This document shows, in pieces, positions 9,281-19,038 of a stretch of DNA of 40,291 nt. Position numbers and translations under genes: made by a program. Below the pieces are notes generated by a model, which ran no database searches, was not told the origin of the DNA, and worked only from the letters and a program-made list of their open reading frames with translations. This DNA comes from an uncultured Colwellia sp. (GTDB taxonomy: Bacteria > Pseudomonadota > Gammaproteobacteria > Enterobacterales > Alteromonadaceae): positions 1-40,291 of the forward strand of contig CAJXRC010000016.1 of NCBI GenBank assembly GCA_913058405.1. Reading direction: 5' to 3'. Numbering within the stretch: position 1 is the stretch's first letter; each line of letters begins with the position of its first letter.

Positions 9281-9997
9281 CTAGTTCCATGCATCTGGAA
9301 CAAATAAGTAACCCTGACCCCAAATAGTTTTGATTCTAAATGGTGTATCAGTACTGTCATGTAGTTTTTTACGTAAGCGAGAAATGCGTACATCAACACT
9401 TCTGTCTAAACCATCATATTCACGGCCAATTACCGCTTTATAAATATAATCACGGTTTTGTACTTCACCCGACTTACCCGCTAGTAACCATAATAAATCA
9501 AATTCTTGACTAGTTAAGTCAACATTTTCATCTTGTAAGGTTACTTTACGTGAGGCTTTGTTAATATATAAGCTACCACAAGTGATCTCACCTTTTTCTT
9601 CACTCTGGTTTGGTAATTCTCCCCGACGTAACAAGGCGTTTACTCGTGCTAGTAAAACGCGAGGCTCTACAGGTTTGATAACATAATCATCGGCACCGAT
9701 CTCTAAACCAAGTACCTGATCAAAATCAGTACTTTTAGCTGTTAGCATTAACACTGGGCCATTAAATTCTGGACGTAAATCACGGCAAACACCAAAACCA
9801 TCTTTACCCGGTAACATGACATCTAAAATAATAAGGTCTGGAGAAAAAAGCTTTACTCGCTTCGCTACTGTGTCACCACGAAACTCTTGTTTAACATGAA
9901 AACCTTCACTTGTTAAAAAGTCAGTGACTAAATCGGACAGTTGGCGGTCATCTTCAACCAATAATATTTTTTTTACGCTTGAGTTACTATCTGGCAT
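9281..9997 (-). CDS. RstA-like OmpR/PhoB family response regulator
   Basis: 238 residues from the preferred start. The receiver domain has the acidic pair 'VEDD', the phosphoacceptor Asp59 in 'IILDVMLPG', a Thr in 'LMLTAK' and the Lys in 'DDYVIKPVE'. A C-terminal winged helix follows ('LTSQEFDLLWLLAGKSGEV...SRLRKKL'), the OmpR/PhoB DNA-binding type. Two ATGs compete: the one at 10003 would touch the AAGGAA ribosome site (10004-10009), while the one at 9997 has 6-base spacing, so 9997 is chosen. It pairs with the downstream kinase. Tandem 12-base repeats upstream at 10041-10064 may be its own operator. Confidence 0.92.
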   Translation of the reverse strand: MPDSNSSVKKILLVEDDRQLSDLVTDFLTSEGFHVKQEFRGDTVAKRVKLFSPDLIILDVMLPGKDGFGVCRDLRPEFNGPVLMLTAKSTDFDQVLGLEIGADDYVIKPVEPRVLLARVNALLRRGELPNQSEEKGEITCGSLYINKASRKVTLQDENVDLTSQEFDLLWLLAGKSGEVQNRDYIYKAVIGREYDGLDRSVDVRISRLRKKLHDSTDTPFRIKTIWGQGYLFVPDAWN

Positions 9998-10040
9998 GTT
10001 CATTTCCTTATTTATTACGCGTTCTTAATGTAAATTGATA

Positions 10041-10064
10041 AATAACTGTTTTAATAACTGTATT
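10041..10064. promoter_or_regulatory. Tandem 12-bp repeats, candidate response-regulator operator
   Basis: AATAACTGTTTT and AATAACTGTATT are adjacent direct repeats, followed by the inverted half AACAGTT. They lie about 40 bases before the regulator gene start in the 326-base divergent gap shared with xthA. OmpR/PhoB-family proteins commonly bind adjacent direct repeats with near-helical spacing, so autoregulation is a reasonable guess. The remainder of this gap (9998-10329) is AT-rich and shows no gene. Confidence 0.4.
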
Positions 10065-10329
10065 AACAGTTTTCAATATTGTGTTGCTCATTTAGGGTTA
10101 GCTTAAACAAGTTATTACGGTTAAACAATAGACTCTACTAGTTGTTACGAATAAATTACAATTTATAACAGAGTGTGAAAAATAATACTTGCGAGAAGTT
10201 AGATAAACACGCAAGATCATTGTCTTAATTTGTACCAGTTCGTATAAGGTATTATTCACTCCTTTATACGTAATGATATTACCAAACAATACATGACGAT
10301 ATTGTTCGCAAAACGCCTTTAGGAATACT

Positions 10330-11136
10330 ATGAAAATTATCTCTTTTAATATTAACGGTCTTCGTGCTCGTCTTCACCAATTACAAGCGATTATCGATAA
10401 ACATCAGCCTGATATTATCGGCTTACAAGAAATCAAAGTACATGATGAAGCTTTCCCATTAGAAGCGGTTGAAGCTATGGGTTATCACGTCTATTTTCAT
10501 GGTCAAAAAGCTCATTATGGCGTTGCTATGTTATGCAAAAAAGAGGCTGAGTCAGTGCAGCGCGGTTTTCCTACCGATGATGATGAAGCTCAACGCAGAA
10601 TGATTATGGTGACAACAACCAATGATAAAGGCGAAAAAGTAACGGTATTGAATGGCTATTTCCCACAAGGTGAGAACATTAGTCACGAAACTAAATATCC
10701 TTATAAAAGAAAGTTCTATAAAGATTTAATGTCTTATCTTAATGACAATCATGTCAATGACGAAAATGTTGTTGTTATGGGTGATATCAATATTTCACCG
10801 CAAGACTTAGATATTGGTATTGGTGACGTAAACAGTAAACGCTGGTTAAAAAGCGGTAAATGTTCTTTCCAACCAGAAGAAAGAGAATGGTTAACAACGC
10901 TAATGGATTGGGGCTTTGTTGATACCTTCCGTCAATTACACCCCGATACTACCGAACGTTACTCTTGGTTTGATTATCGCTCACGTGGGTTTGATGACAA
11001 CCGTGGTCTTCGTATTGATGTGGTATTAGCAACCAAAAATATGGCCGAGCAATGTATAGAAGCCGACATAGATTATGAATTACGAGGTATTGAAAAGCCT
11101 TCAGATCATGCGCCTATTTGGTCAACATTTTCATAG
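10330..11136 (+). CDS. xthA: Exodeoxyribonuclease III
   Basis: 268 residues, the size of E. coli ExoIII. It is a metal-dependent endonuclease/exonuclease/phosphatase-fold enzyme of base-excision repair that cuts at abasic sites and digests 3' ends. Visible active-site motifs are '[10 protein letters not shown]' (Asn7), 'LQEIK' with metal ligand Glu34, 'MGDINISP', and the terminal 'SDHAPIW' with catalytic His260. The ATG follows an AGGA ribosome site (10320-10323). It is followed after 11 bases by rlmA on the same strand, probably co-transcribed. Confidence 0.97.
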   Translation: MKIISFNINGLRARLHQLQAIIDKHQPDIIGLQEIKVHDEAFPLEAVEAMGYHVYFHGQKAHYGVAMLCKKEAESVQRGFPTDDDEAQRRMIMVTTTNDKGEKVTVLNGYFPQGENISHETKYPYKRKFYKDLMSYLNDNHVNDENVVVMGDINISPQDLDIGIGDVNSKRWLKSGKCSFQPEEREWLTTLMDWGFVDTFRQLHPDTTERYSWFDYRSRGFDDNRGLRIDVVLATKNMAEQCIEADIDYELRGIEKPSDHAPIWSTFS

Positions 11137-11147
11137 GGTTACTGTTA

Positions 11148-11981
11148 ATGCATACTGACATCTCTACTAAAGAAATAGCTCATTACCGCTGTCCTCTTTG
11201 CCAACAAGCTTTATCGCTTAATGAAAAGAGTTATCGTTGTGAAAATAATCATAGTTTTGATCAAGCAAAACAAGGTTACGTAAATTTATTACCCGTTCAA
11301 TTTAAGCATTCAAAAGAACCTGGTGATAACAAAGCAATGGTGCAAGCTAGACGAGCGTTTCTAGACAAAGGTTATTATCAGCCCTTAGTAGACAGTATGC
11401 TCGCGTTATACCAAAAGTATGGTGATAAAAACGCAGCCATTTTTGATGCGGGTTGCGGTGAAGGTTTTTATACTCATCAACATAAAACCGAGCATAACAG
11501 TGTATACGGTGTAGACATTGCTAAAGAAACGATAAAAATTGCAGCAAAACGTTATCAAGACTGCTTTTTTAGTGTCGCTACTCTCTCTGACTTACCTTAT
11601 GTTAATGAGCAGTTTGGATGGGTTTATAGTGTTTATGCGCCCATTTTAGAAAATGAATTTACCCGTATTTTGCAAAAAAACGGATATTTTTTGACAGTTA
11701 CTCCTGCCGATAATCATTTATTTGAACTTAAATCCATGATATATCGCCAAGCTAATAAACATGACACGACTAAACAAGTGATTGAGAAATTAACGTTAGT
11801 TGAAGAACAGAGATTGAATTACCCAATGAACTTCTCTGACAGTAATGACCTGCTAAACTTGTTAGCAATGACACCTTTTGCCTTTAAAGCCAGTGATGAA
11901 TTAATTACGCAATTGAAACAACAAAAACAATTCAGCTGCCAAGCAGACTTTGTTTTACGTTTGTATCAAAAGACGCATTAA
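11148..11981 (+). CDS. rlmA: 23S rRNA (guanine-N1) methyltransferase RlmA
   Basis: 277 residues from the ATG at 11148. A TTG 30 bases upstream is in frame but lies inside xthA and is less likely. An N-terminal zinc finger uses Cys15, Cys18, Cys31 and His35 ('CPLCQQ...CENNH'). It is followed by the family segment 'FDQAKQGYVNLLPVQ' and a class I methyltransferase domain with the SAM-binding motif 'FDAGCGEGFY'. RlmA methylates G745 of 23S rRNA in E. coli; relatives modify G748. The zinc finger plus substrate segment make the family assignment firm, and the exact base is inferred from homology. Confidence 0.92.
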   Translation: MHTDISTKEIAHYRCPLCQQALSLNEKSYRCENNHSFDQAKQGYVNLLPVQFKHSKEPGDNKAMVQARRAFLDKGYYQPLVDSMLALYQKYGDKNAAIFDAGCGEGFYTHQHKTEHNSVYGVDIAKETIKIAAKRYQDCFFSVATLSDLPYVNEQFGWVYSVYAPILENEFTRILQKNGYFLTVTPADNHLFELKSMIYRQANKHDTTKQVIEKLTLVEEQRLNYPMNFSDSNDLLNLLAMTPFAFKASDELITQLKQQKQFSCQADFVLRLYQKTH

Positions 11982-12005
11982 GTTTTGGTGAAGTGGTTAA
12001 GTTAA

Positions 12006-12506
12006 CTACTTTGTGGTTGCGAAAGTTAGCTGTAAAAGCTGAGCTAGATCGATATACCGTGGTTTATATTTTGCTAAATTAGCAATGGCAGTATCATTTT
12101 TTTCGTCATTGCTACGCTGACTTTGCTCAGCTACTTGCTGTTTTACCTTTTCTAAACCACTATGATACCAAGAGGCTAGAGATGGCGGTAATAACTTATC
12201 GGCTTTAACACCTGAAAACACTAGAGCTTGGACAGGTATACTTATTAAGAACAATCCATAAACAAGTGCTTGAGGTAGTGCATTTAGTGCATTACTAATA
12301 GAACCTTGGCCAAGAGGATATCCTGAAGCAACATATAGCTGCATAATAACAGTAAACATGGCTAAAGCAGGAAAGTAACGGCAGACAAAGCGCGCACTTT
12401 GCACGCCTCGATAATCTTCAAAATATTGAGATAATTCGGGTTTATCTGGCCAAAGAGATAGGTATTTTTGACCCAACTTAATGAGTTGTACTACTGAGAT
12501 ATTCAT
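12006..12506 (-). CDS. yfbV: YfbV (UPF0208) inner membrane protein
   Basis: 166 residues from the ATG at 12506, which gives the usual N-terminus 'MNISVVQLIKLGQKYLSLWP'. The frame can be extended 11 codons to a TTG, but that is unlikely. Two membrane helices lie around residues 40-60 and 70-90, with 'YFEDYRGVQSARF' before them, typical of UPF0208. In E. coli YfbV sits next to ackA and has been linked to insulation of the terminus macrodomain. Here it is divergent from ackA, conserving that neighbourhood. The chromosomal role in this organism is inferred. Confidence 0.92.
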   Translation of the reverse strand: MNISVVQLIKLGQKYLSLWPDKPELSQYFEDYRGVQSARFVCRYFPALAMFTVIMQLYVASGYPLGQGSISNALNALPQALVYGLFLISIPVQALVFSGVKADKLLPPSLASWYHSGLEKVKQQVAEQSQRSNDEKNDTAIANLAKYKPRYIDLAQLLQLTFATTK

Positions 12507-12711
12507 ACTACTACTATAGCAGCTAGTCCTTATAAGCAACAGTTAGAAATGTAACTAAGCTTTCATTACGAATAACAATCATTAAAAGTTAAAATAAAGC
12601 ATTTTATTGCATTGAATCAAGATTTCTACTTAACTCCATCGTTATAATGCCGACAATATTATTATTGCTATAATTATTCGATAACTTTTCATTTTTTAAA
12701 AGACAACAAAC

Positions 12712-13950
12712 ATGACCCAACAAAAACCTCATCGCAAAGATCCTGCTAGTACTGGCGCAATTTTAGTCATCAACTGTGGTAGCTCTTCGGTTAAATTTTC
12801 TTTAATAAAACCATTAAGCGGTGAAATACTCTTATCAGGTTTAGTAGAATGTCTGCACAGCTCTGATGCTATAATGACTATTAAACTAAATGGCGAGAAA
12901 AAGTCCTATAAGTTACCTGATCCCTTTAATCATCAAACAGCACTTTCTTTGTTAGTAGCGCAATTGCAACAACTTAACTTGGTCAAAGATATCAGTGCAA
13001 TCGGACATAGAGTTGTCCACGGCGGTGAACAGTATTCACAACCAACGCTAATCACTCAGGATGTAGAACAAGCCATTAACCAATTGGCAAAACTTGCACC
13101 ATTGCATAACCCTGCCAACCTCATCGGTATAAAAGCGTGCCAAAAAGCCTTTGAAGATTTACCACAAGTGGCCGTTTTTGATACGGCTTTTCATCAAAGC
13201 ATGCCCGAAAAAGCGTATATATACGGCCTGCCCTATTCATTGTACAAAGCGCATGGAATAAGACGTTATGGTTTCCATGGTACTAGCCATTATTTTGTTG
13301 CAAAACAAGCAGCCAATCGGTTAAAAAAACCGCTCGAGCAATGTAACTTAATCAGTGCCCATTTAGGTAATGGTTGTAGTGTCACTGTCATTAAAAATGG
13401 TGAAAGTGTTGATACGAGCATGGGTATGACACCTGGTGAAGGTGTTATTATGGGAACTCGCTGTGGCGATCTTGATACCGGCATTATCTTTCATCTAGTC
13501 GAAAACCTAGGTTACTCAATTAGTGAAGTTGATAAATTAGTTAATAAAGAAAGTGGTTTGTTAGGTATTTCTGGCTTAAGCAACGATGGCCGTACGTTAG
13601 AAGATGCCATGTTAAAAGATAACCACGCCCAAGCAACATTAGCGCTAACTATTTTCTGTTACCGAATTGCCAAAACTATTGCTTCTTATAGCGCCAGCTT
13701 AACGCAATTAGACGGCCTCATTTTTACTGGTGGCATTGGTGAAAATTCAAGCTGGGTACGTACTGAAATAGTTAAGCAACTCGCGTTATTAAACTTCTCT
13801 TTAGATGAAGAAAAAAATAAAAAAACTCGCTTTGGTGTTTCCGGTAATATTGCTACTAAAAACTCAAGAGCTTGTTGGGTCATTGCAACAAACGAAGAAT
13901 GGGTCATTGCCGAACAGTCAGCCCAATTACTATCAAATTTAGCTAAATAG
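12712..13950 (+). CDS. ackA: Acetate kinase
   Basis: 412-residue acetokinase, which interconverts acetate plus ATP with acetyl phosphate plus ADP. ASKHA-fold motifs occur in order: phosphate 1 'VINCGSSSVKFS' after a short extension of about 18 residues, 'GHRVVHGGE' and 'FDTAFHQSMP' around the substrate site, 'RYGFHGTSH', 'HLGNGCS' and 'IFTGGIGEN'. The N-terminal extension makes it slightly longer than the usual 400 residues. It is followed after 26 bases by pta, the standard acetate overflow / acetyl-phosphate pair. Confidence 0.97.
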   Translation: MTQQKPHRKDPASTGAILVINCGSSSVKFSLIKPLSGEILLSGLVECLHSSDAIMTIKLNGEKKSYKLPDPFNHQTALSLLVAQLQQLNLVKDISAIGHRVVHGGEQYSQPTLITQDVEQAINQLAKLAPLHNPANLIGIKACQKAFEDLPQVAVFDTAFHQSMPEKAYIYGLPYSLYKAHGIRRYGFHGTSHYFVAKQAANRLKKPLEQCNLISAHLGNGCSVTVIKNGESVDTSMGMTPGEGVIMGTRCGDLDTGIIFHLVENLGYSISEVDKLVNKESGLLGISGLSNDGRTLEDAMLKDNHAQATLALTIFCYRIAKTIASYSASLTQLDGLIFTGGIGENSSWVRTEIVKQLALLNFSLDEEKNKKTRFGVSGNIATKNSRACWVIATNEEWVIAEQSAQLLSNLAK

Positions 13951-13976
13951 ATGAATATATAAGTAGGATTTAATTT

Positions 13977-16097
13977 ATGCCACATAGAATTATGTTAATC
14001 CCTGTTGGATCAGGTGTCGGCTTAACTAGCGTATCGTTAGGTTTGTTGCATGCTTGTCAGCAAAAAGGGATTAAAGTTGGGCACTTCAAACCCATTAGTC
14101 AACCTTCACGTAATAGCTTAGCTAAAAAAAATAAAACCATTGATGCCATTAGTCTGTCTCAAAATAGTACGAGTGTCTCTCTTAGCTATGTCGAAGGAAA
14201 AATGGGCGATGGCCTTCACGACGTCGTTTTAGAAGAAATCGTTGCTAATTTCAATGCATTTAAAGCAGATCATGACGTTATAATCATTGAAGGTCTAGTT
14301 CCCACACCAAGACAACCTTATGCTGGTCGCATTAATCGTGATGTAGCTCAAGCGCTAGGTGCAAATATTGTATTAGTGGCTAGCCCAGGTAATGACACTG
14401 CTGAAGAATTTGAAGATAGACTGGAAGTCAGTGCAGAAACCTATGGTGGCATAAAGAATCGTCATCTTATAGGCTGTGTTATCAATAAACTTAATTGCCC
14501 AGATCAAGAAGAATTTGGTTTATTACCCAAAGAAGAAGAAGTTGAAAATGACTTTAACCTAAATCATTGGTTAGATTTATCGATTTTTAAAGGCAGACAT
14601 TTTGATTTACTTGGCACAGTTCAGTGGGAAATAGATCTTATTGCCCCACGAGTCTGTGATATTAGTAACTACCTTGAAGCTAAAGTCATTAATAGTGGCG
14701 ATATGGAACATCGCCGTTTTCGCAGTGTTGCATTTTGTGCCAGAACAGTATCAAACCTAGTCAGTTACTTAGTACCTGGTCGACTTATTGTCACTCCTGG
14801 TGATCGCACCGATATTATTATCGCGGCCTGTTTATCTGCCTTAAATGGGACTAAACTAGGTGGTTTGATTTTAACTAATGGCTTTGAACCATCCGAGCAG
14901 GTTTGGGAGTTATGTAAACAAGCGCTAGATGCTGGTTTACCTGTTTTATCTGTACCTTGGGATACTTGGCAGACCTCACGCCATATTATGGGTTTCAATC
15001 CTGAAATACCAAAAGACGATATTCAGCGACAAGATAAAGTAAAACAGCATGTTGCTGACAACTTGAGTAGTGACTGGCTCGAAAGTCTGACCTCGAAAAA
15101 CAATAGTTATAACTTATTATCACCACCAGCATTTAGACATAAGTTAACCGAACTTGCTCGCCAAGCAAACAAGTTAATCGTTTTACCAGAAGGAACCGAT
15201 ATACGTACTATTAAAGCTGCAGCAATTTGCTGTGAGCGTAATATTGCTCGCTGCCAACTGATCGGCAACAAAGAAGAAATACTGCAAATTGCCGAACATC
15301 AAGGCATAAGTCTACCTGATAACTTATTAATAACAGATCCCGATACTATTCGAGAAAATTATGTTGGGCCTATGGTCGAACTACGTAAAAATAAGGGTCT
15401 AACCGATGTTATTGCCTTAGAAAACTTAAAAGATAATGTTGTTTTATCTACTATGATGTTGCAGCTTGGCCAAGTAGATGGCCTTGTTTCTGGTGCAGTA
15501 AATACTACAGCAAATACCATAAGGCCCGCTTTACAGTTAATAAAAACGGCACCTGACAGTTCACTTGTTTCATCGGTTTTCTTCATGCTACTGCCAGATC
15601 AAGTATTGGTTTACGGTGATTGCGCTATTAACCCTGAGCCTAACGCAGAACAATTGGCTGATATTGCCATTCAATCTGCTGACTCAGCAAGAGCATTTGA
15701 TATCGAACCAAGAGTTGCCATGATTAGTTACAGTACAGGTAAATCTGGTCATGGTGCTGATGTAGAAAAAGTAGCTAAGGCGACTGAAATTGCTAAAGCT
15801 AAGCGACCTGATTTGATCATTGATGGACCACTTCAGTATGATGCCGCCATTATGGAGAATGTGGCTAAGAAAAAAGCGCCAAATAGTCCTGTTGCAGGTA
15901 AAGCAACTGTATTTATTTTCCCTGACTTGAATACAGGTAACACTACTTATAAAGCAGTACAACGTTCTGCTGACTTAGTAAGTATTGGACCAATGTTACA
16001 AGGTATGAATAAACCAGTTAACGATCTATCCCGCGGCGCATTAGTTGATGACATTGTTTATACTATTGCGTTAACAGCGATACAGGCAACGATGTAA
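13977..16097 (+). CDS. pta: Phosphate acetyltransferase (long form)
   Basis: 706 residues, the long enterobacterial-type Pta. The N-terminal third resembles a P-loop dethiobiotin-synthase fold ('MLIPVGSGVGLTSVSLGLL'), followed by a DRTGG regulatory domain ('VTPGDRTDIIIAACL'). The catalytic PTA_PTB domain occupies about residues 380-700 ('LIVLPEGTDIRTIKAA', 'SGAVNTTANTIRPALQ'). It makes acetyl phosphate from acetyl-CoA and works with the upstream AckA. An AGGA ribosome site precedes the ATG by about 8 bases. No intact T-run terminator follows, but a hairpin is present at 16134-16164. Confidence 0.96.
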   Translation: MPHRIMLIPVGSGVGLTSVSLGLLHACQQKGIKVGHFKPISQPSRNSLAKKNKTIDAISLSQNSTSVSLSYVEGKMGDGLHDVVLEEIVANFNAFKADHDVIIIEGLVPTPRQPYAGRINRDVAQALGANIVLVASPGNDTAEEFEDRLEVSAETYGGIKNRHLIGCVINKLNCPDQEEFGLLPKEEEVENDFNLNHWLDLSIFKGRHFDLLGTVQWEIDLIAPRVCDISNYLEAKVINSGDMEHRRFRSVAFCARTVSNLVSYLVPGRLIVTPGDRTDIIIAACLSALNGTKLGGLILTNGFEPSEQVWELCKQALDAGLPVLSVPWDTWQTSRHIMGFNPEIPKDDIQRQDKVKQHVADNLSSDWLESLTSKNNSYNLLSPPAFRHKLTELARQANKLIVLPEGTDIRTIKAAAICCERNIARCQLIGNKEEILQIAEHQGISLPDNLLITDPDTIRENYVGPMVELRKNKGLTDVIALENLKDNVVLSTMMLQLGQVDGLVSGAVNTTANTIRPALQLIKTAPDSSLVSSVFFMLLPDQVLVYGDCAINPEPNAEQLADIAIQSADSARAFDIEPRVAMISYSTGKSGHGADVEKVAKATEIAKAKRPDLIIDGPLQYDAAIMENVAKKKAPNSPVAGKATVFIFPDLNTGNTTYKAVQRSADLVSIGPMLQGMNKPVNDLSRGALVDDIVYTIALTAIQATM

Positions 16098-16133
16098 CAG
16101 CAAAAACTGTTCGCCTTTTAATAAATTAACTCG

Positions 16134-16164
16134 CGGTTAAACTTTCTTTTAGGAGGTTTAACCG
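16134..16164. other. Hairpin downstream of pta
   Basis: CGGTTAAAC (16134-16142) and GTTTAACCG (16156-16164) form a 9-bp stem with a 13-base loop, about 37 bases after the pta stop. No T run follows, so it is a possible weak or processed transcript end. The full gap 16098-16642 (545 bases) holds no open frame that I can support. Confidence 0.4.
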
Positions 16165-16312
16165 TGTCAAATCTATAATTTCACAAGTAAAGACTGCCAA
16201 ACTAGTATTTTGACCGATTATCTTATTTATTTATATCTAAACACTTGTTAGACAAAAAACGTACTACTATTATTTCCCTTTATAAACAATGACTAAAGCC
16301 ACACATAGAGAC

Positions 16313-16347
16313 TTATCCACAACCATACACACAGCTTCTGTGGATAT
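16313..16347. promoter_or_regulatory. Pair of inverted DnaA-box-like sequences
   Basis: A perfect consensus DnaA box TTATCCACA lies at 16313-16321. An inverted near-consensus box (TGTGGATAT, one mismatch) lies at 16339-16347 after 17 bases. They sit inside the 545-base gap between pta and yffB. They could titrate DnaA or regulate a promoter. There are too few boxes, and no replication genes nearby, for an origin. Confidence 0.4.
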
Positions 16348-16642
16348 AAAAATAAAAGATTACTAGTAGCAGTATTAAGTAAACATCTTAGTAAAACCTT
16401 CGTAAATAACCACTTTAAATAACTTTCCCCTAAAACTATACGTTTGTTAAGACCCTGCCCTTAGCAGAACAGACTTTAATCTCAACAAATAAATGCCACA
16501 ACACACAACTAGCGCTAAAGTTGTCCATTATTTTCTCGTTAAGAAAAATATAAGAATACTGCAATCGAAGCACTACCTGTAAAGCAAAGTCTGGTAATAT
16601 AATCTCAAATTTAGACTAAAATAACATTCATATAGGAATACT

Positions 16643-16993
16643 ATGATTACCGTCTACGGCATAAAAAATTGTGATACTGTGAAAAAAGCGACTAAATGGC
16701 TTGAAGCAAATAATATAGCTCATCAACTTTATGACTTTAAAAAGCAGCCATTAACCGCTGAACTATTAACAGAATTTGTCAGCCAAAGTGATTGGTCATT
16801 GTTATTAAATAAACGTAGTACGACATTTCGTAATTTACCTGATGAGATAAAAAATAACTTAACAGATGACGTTATGTTTGCCGCTGTCCTTGAGCAACCT
16901 ACGTTACTTAAAAGGCCTCTATTACCTTTAAACGGTGAACTTAACCTTGGCTTTAAAGTTGATCAATACCAAACTATTTTCGAAAACAAATAA
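16643..16993 (+). CDS. yffB: YffB/ArsC-family Spx-like reductase
   Basis: 116-residue thioredoxin-fold protein of the ArsC/Spx/YffB family. A single N-terminal Cys10 ('YGIKNCDTVKKATKWL') replaces the usual CxxC, and the family phrases 'LLNKRSTTFRNL' and 'LLKRPLL' are present. Members are called arsenate-reductase-like, but YffB's physiological substrate is unknown and glutathione-linked thiol reduction is suspected. An AGGA ribosome site precedes the ATG. It lies 48 bases before dapE, the same pairing as in E. coli. Confidence 0.9.
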   Translation: MITVYGIKNCDTVKKATKWLEANNIAHQLYDFKKQPLTAELLTEFVSQSDWSLLLNKRSTTFRNLPDEIKNNLTDDVMFAAVLEQPTLLKRPLLPLNGELNLGFKVDQYQTIFENK

Positions 16994-17041
16994 ATATAAA
17001 AAATAAGCCACATTTTAAATAATTAAGTATAGGTAGCCCTT

Positions 17042-18241
17042 GTGAGTAAAATCGAACAAAAAAGTCAAAGCGAAGTTATTGAGTTGGCAATAGAACTAAT
17101 GTCTAGAGCCTCAGTTACCCCTGAAGATGCTGGTTGTCAAAAATTGATGTCGCAACGACTAGCAAAACTCGGATTTACTAATGAAAGCATGGTTTTTGCA
17201 GACACTACAAACCTGTGGTCTCGTCGTGACAGCACAAATGAAATAAAAGTAGATAACTTAGTTTTTTGTTTTGCTGGTCACACCGATGTTGTACCAGCAG
17301 GTAACCTTGAGTTATGGAACACACCACCGTTTGAACCGACCATTATTGACGGTATGTTATATGGACGCGGTGCGGCCGATATGAAAGGTAGTTTAGCGGC
17401 GATGATAGTGGCAACAGAGCGTTTTGTTCACGACCATCCAGATCATCAAGGCTCAATCACTTATTTAATAACGAGTGATGAAGAAGGTCCATTTATTAAT
17501 GGCACCACAAGGGTTATCGATACGTTAGAGGCACGTGATGAAAAAATCACTTATTGTATAGTTGGTGAGCCTTCAAGTACTCACGCTGTCGGAGATATAG
17601 TAAAAAATGGTCGCCGTGGCTCTATTTCTGCAGAAGTTGATATTAAAGGCAAACAGGGGCATGTTGCTTACCCAGAACACGTTAAAAACCCTATTCACTT
17701 AGCTATGCCCGCACTAACAGAATTAAGTTTAGTGGAATGGGATAAAGGTAACGATTATTTCCCTGCAACTAGTTTTCAGTTGTCTAATCTTAATGCAGGT
17801 ACTGGTGCAACAAATGTTGTTCCTGGTCATATCAATGCCTTATTTAACTTACGTTATAGCACTGAATTAACGGACCAAATAATTGTTGAGCAGGTCGAAT
17901 CGATCCTAGATAAACATCAACTTGATTATGATATAAAGTGGACGTTCAATGGCAAGCCATTTATTACTGAACATGTTAACTCAGAACATGGATTTTTAAA
18001 CGCGGTTAGCCAAGCAATACTTAGTGTTACTGGTAAAGAAACTCAACTTTCAACTTCAGGTGGTACATCCGACGGTCGATTTATCGCACCGACAGGAGCA
18101 CAAGTGATTGAGCTCGGACCATGTAACGCGACCATCCATCAAGTCAATGAATCGGTGTGCTGTGAAGACTTAGAAAAGCTTGTAGATATTTACTATCATT
18201 GTTTAGTTAATGTTTTATGTACACATAAAACTGACAGTTAG
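17042..18241 (+). CDS. dapE: Succinyl-diaminopimelate desuccinylase
   Basis: 399 residues, slightly longer than typical DapE (about 375). It is a zinc-dependent M20-family enzyme that removes succinate from N-succinyl-LL-diaminopimelate in lysine and cell-wall precursor synthesis. Metal and catalytic motifs visible are '[11 protein letters not shown]', '[13 protein letters not shown]', 'ITSDEEGP' with the general base Glu and metal ligand Glu, and 'GEPSST'. The dimerisation-domain phrase '[20 protein letters not shown]' is also present. The start is GTG at 17042. It probably forms an operon with yffB and the downstream M15 peptidase gene. Confidence 0.97.
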   Translation: MSKIEQKSQSEVIELAIELMSRASVTPEDAGCQKLMSQRLAKLGFTNESMVFADTTNLWSRRDSTNEIKVDNLVFCFAGHTDVVPAGNLELWNTPPFEPTIIDGMLYGRGAADMKGSLAAMIVATERFVHDHPDHQGSITYLITSDEEGPFINGTTRVIDTLEARDEKITYCIVGEPSSTHAVGDIVKNGRRGSISAEVDIKGKQGHVAYPEHVKNPIHLAMPALTELSLVEWDKGNDYFPATSFQLSNLNAGTGATNVVPGHINALFNLRYSTELTDQIIVEQVESILDKHQLDYDIKWTFNGKPFITEHVNSEHGFLNAVSQAILSVTGKETQLSTSGGTSDGRFIAPTGAQVIELGPCNATIHQVNESVCCEDLEKLVDIYYHCLVNVLCTHKTDS

Positions 18242-18261
18242 TTATAAGGTTTCAATTAACC

Positions 18262-18996
18262 ATGCAAAAGACTAATCACATCAATAGTATCAATCCGGCT
18301 CAGATATTGGGCCAAGATGAAAAACACCTTTACTATGTGAGTGAGCGAGTTGCCATTCACCAAGCAATGAAAAATGCCTTTGATGCTATGGTCTATGCAG
18401 CTAAAGACCATAATATTGAGTTAACGATTGCCAGTGGTTTTAGATCTTTTGATCGACAACTGATGTTATGGAACAACAAGTTTTCGGGGAAAACTCCCAT
18501 TAAAGATAGTGCTGGGAATATTGTTACTTCTGCGGAGCTATCGCCACTTGAGTTAATGCACAGTATTTTGCTTTATTCTGCGCTCCCTGGCGCAAGCAGG
18601 CATCATTGGGGGTGTGATATTGATGTGTACGCACCAAATTTATTAGCTCAAGGTTATCAATTACAACTTGAGCCTTGGGAATATAGTGAACAAGGACCTT
18701 TAGCAAAATTATCTGCTTGGCTTATTCAACACGCACACAAATTTGGTTTTTATTTCCCTTATGCGAACTTCCAAGGTGGCGTTGCTAAAGAGCCTTGGCA
18801 TATATCCTATCTGCCGTTAGCTCAGCAGTACCAGCAAGCTTTTGATATTGATTTGTTAGCACAAACATTAAGCCGTAGTTGTATCTTAGGTAAGAGTGTC
18901 ATTATTGAAAATTTAGATGACATAGCAAAGCGTTATATTAACAATGTTTGTGCAGCGCCAACCAATGTTATACTAGCTAAAGACCTAGAATACTAA
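18262..18996 (+). CDS. M15 family D-alanyl-D-alanine carboxypeptidase-like metallopeptidase
   Basis: 244 residues. The VanY/M15 zinc-site motifs are present: 'IASGFRSFDRQ', 'SRHHWGCDIDVY' giving the His and Asp ligands, and 'KEPWHISY' giving the catalytic Glu and third His ligand. Members trim peptidoglycan stem peptides. No signal peptide is obvious at the N-terminus ('MQKTNHINSINPAQILGQ'), so cellular location is unclear. It starts 20 bases after dapE and probably shares its transcript, which fits cell-wall metabolism. Confidence 0.88.
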   Translation: MQKTNHINSINPAQILGQDEKHLYYVSERVAIHQAMKNAFDAMVYAAKDHNIELTIASGFRSFDRQLMLWNNKFSGKTPIKDSAGNIVTSAELSPLELMHSILLYSALPGASRHHWGCDIDVYAPNLLAQGYQLQLEPWEYSEQGPLAKLSAWLIQHAHKFGFYFPYANFQGGVAKEPWHISYLPLAQQYQQAFDIDLLAQTLSRSCILGKSVIIENLDDIAKRYINNVCAAPTNVILAKDLEY

Positions 18997-19038
18997 TTTT
19001 AGCGAATTAACTTCAAAAATTTACCAAGAGGCACTCCA

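Noticed and set aside
16313-16347. A chromosomal or plasmid replication origin
   Set aside because: Only two DnaA boxes, no AT-rich unwinding repeats and no replication genes beside them.
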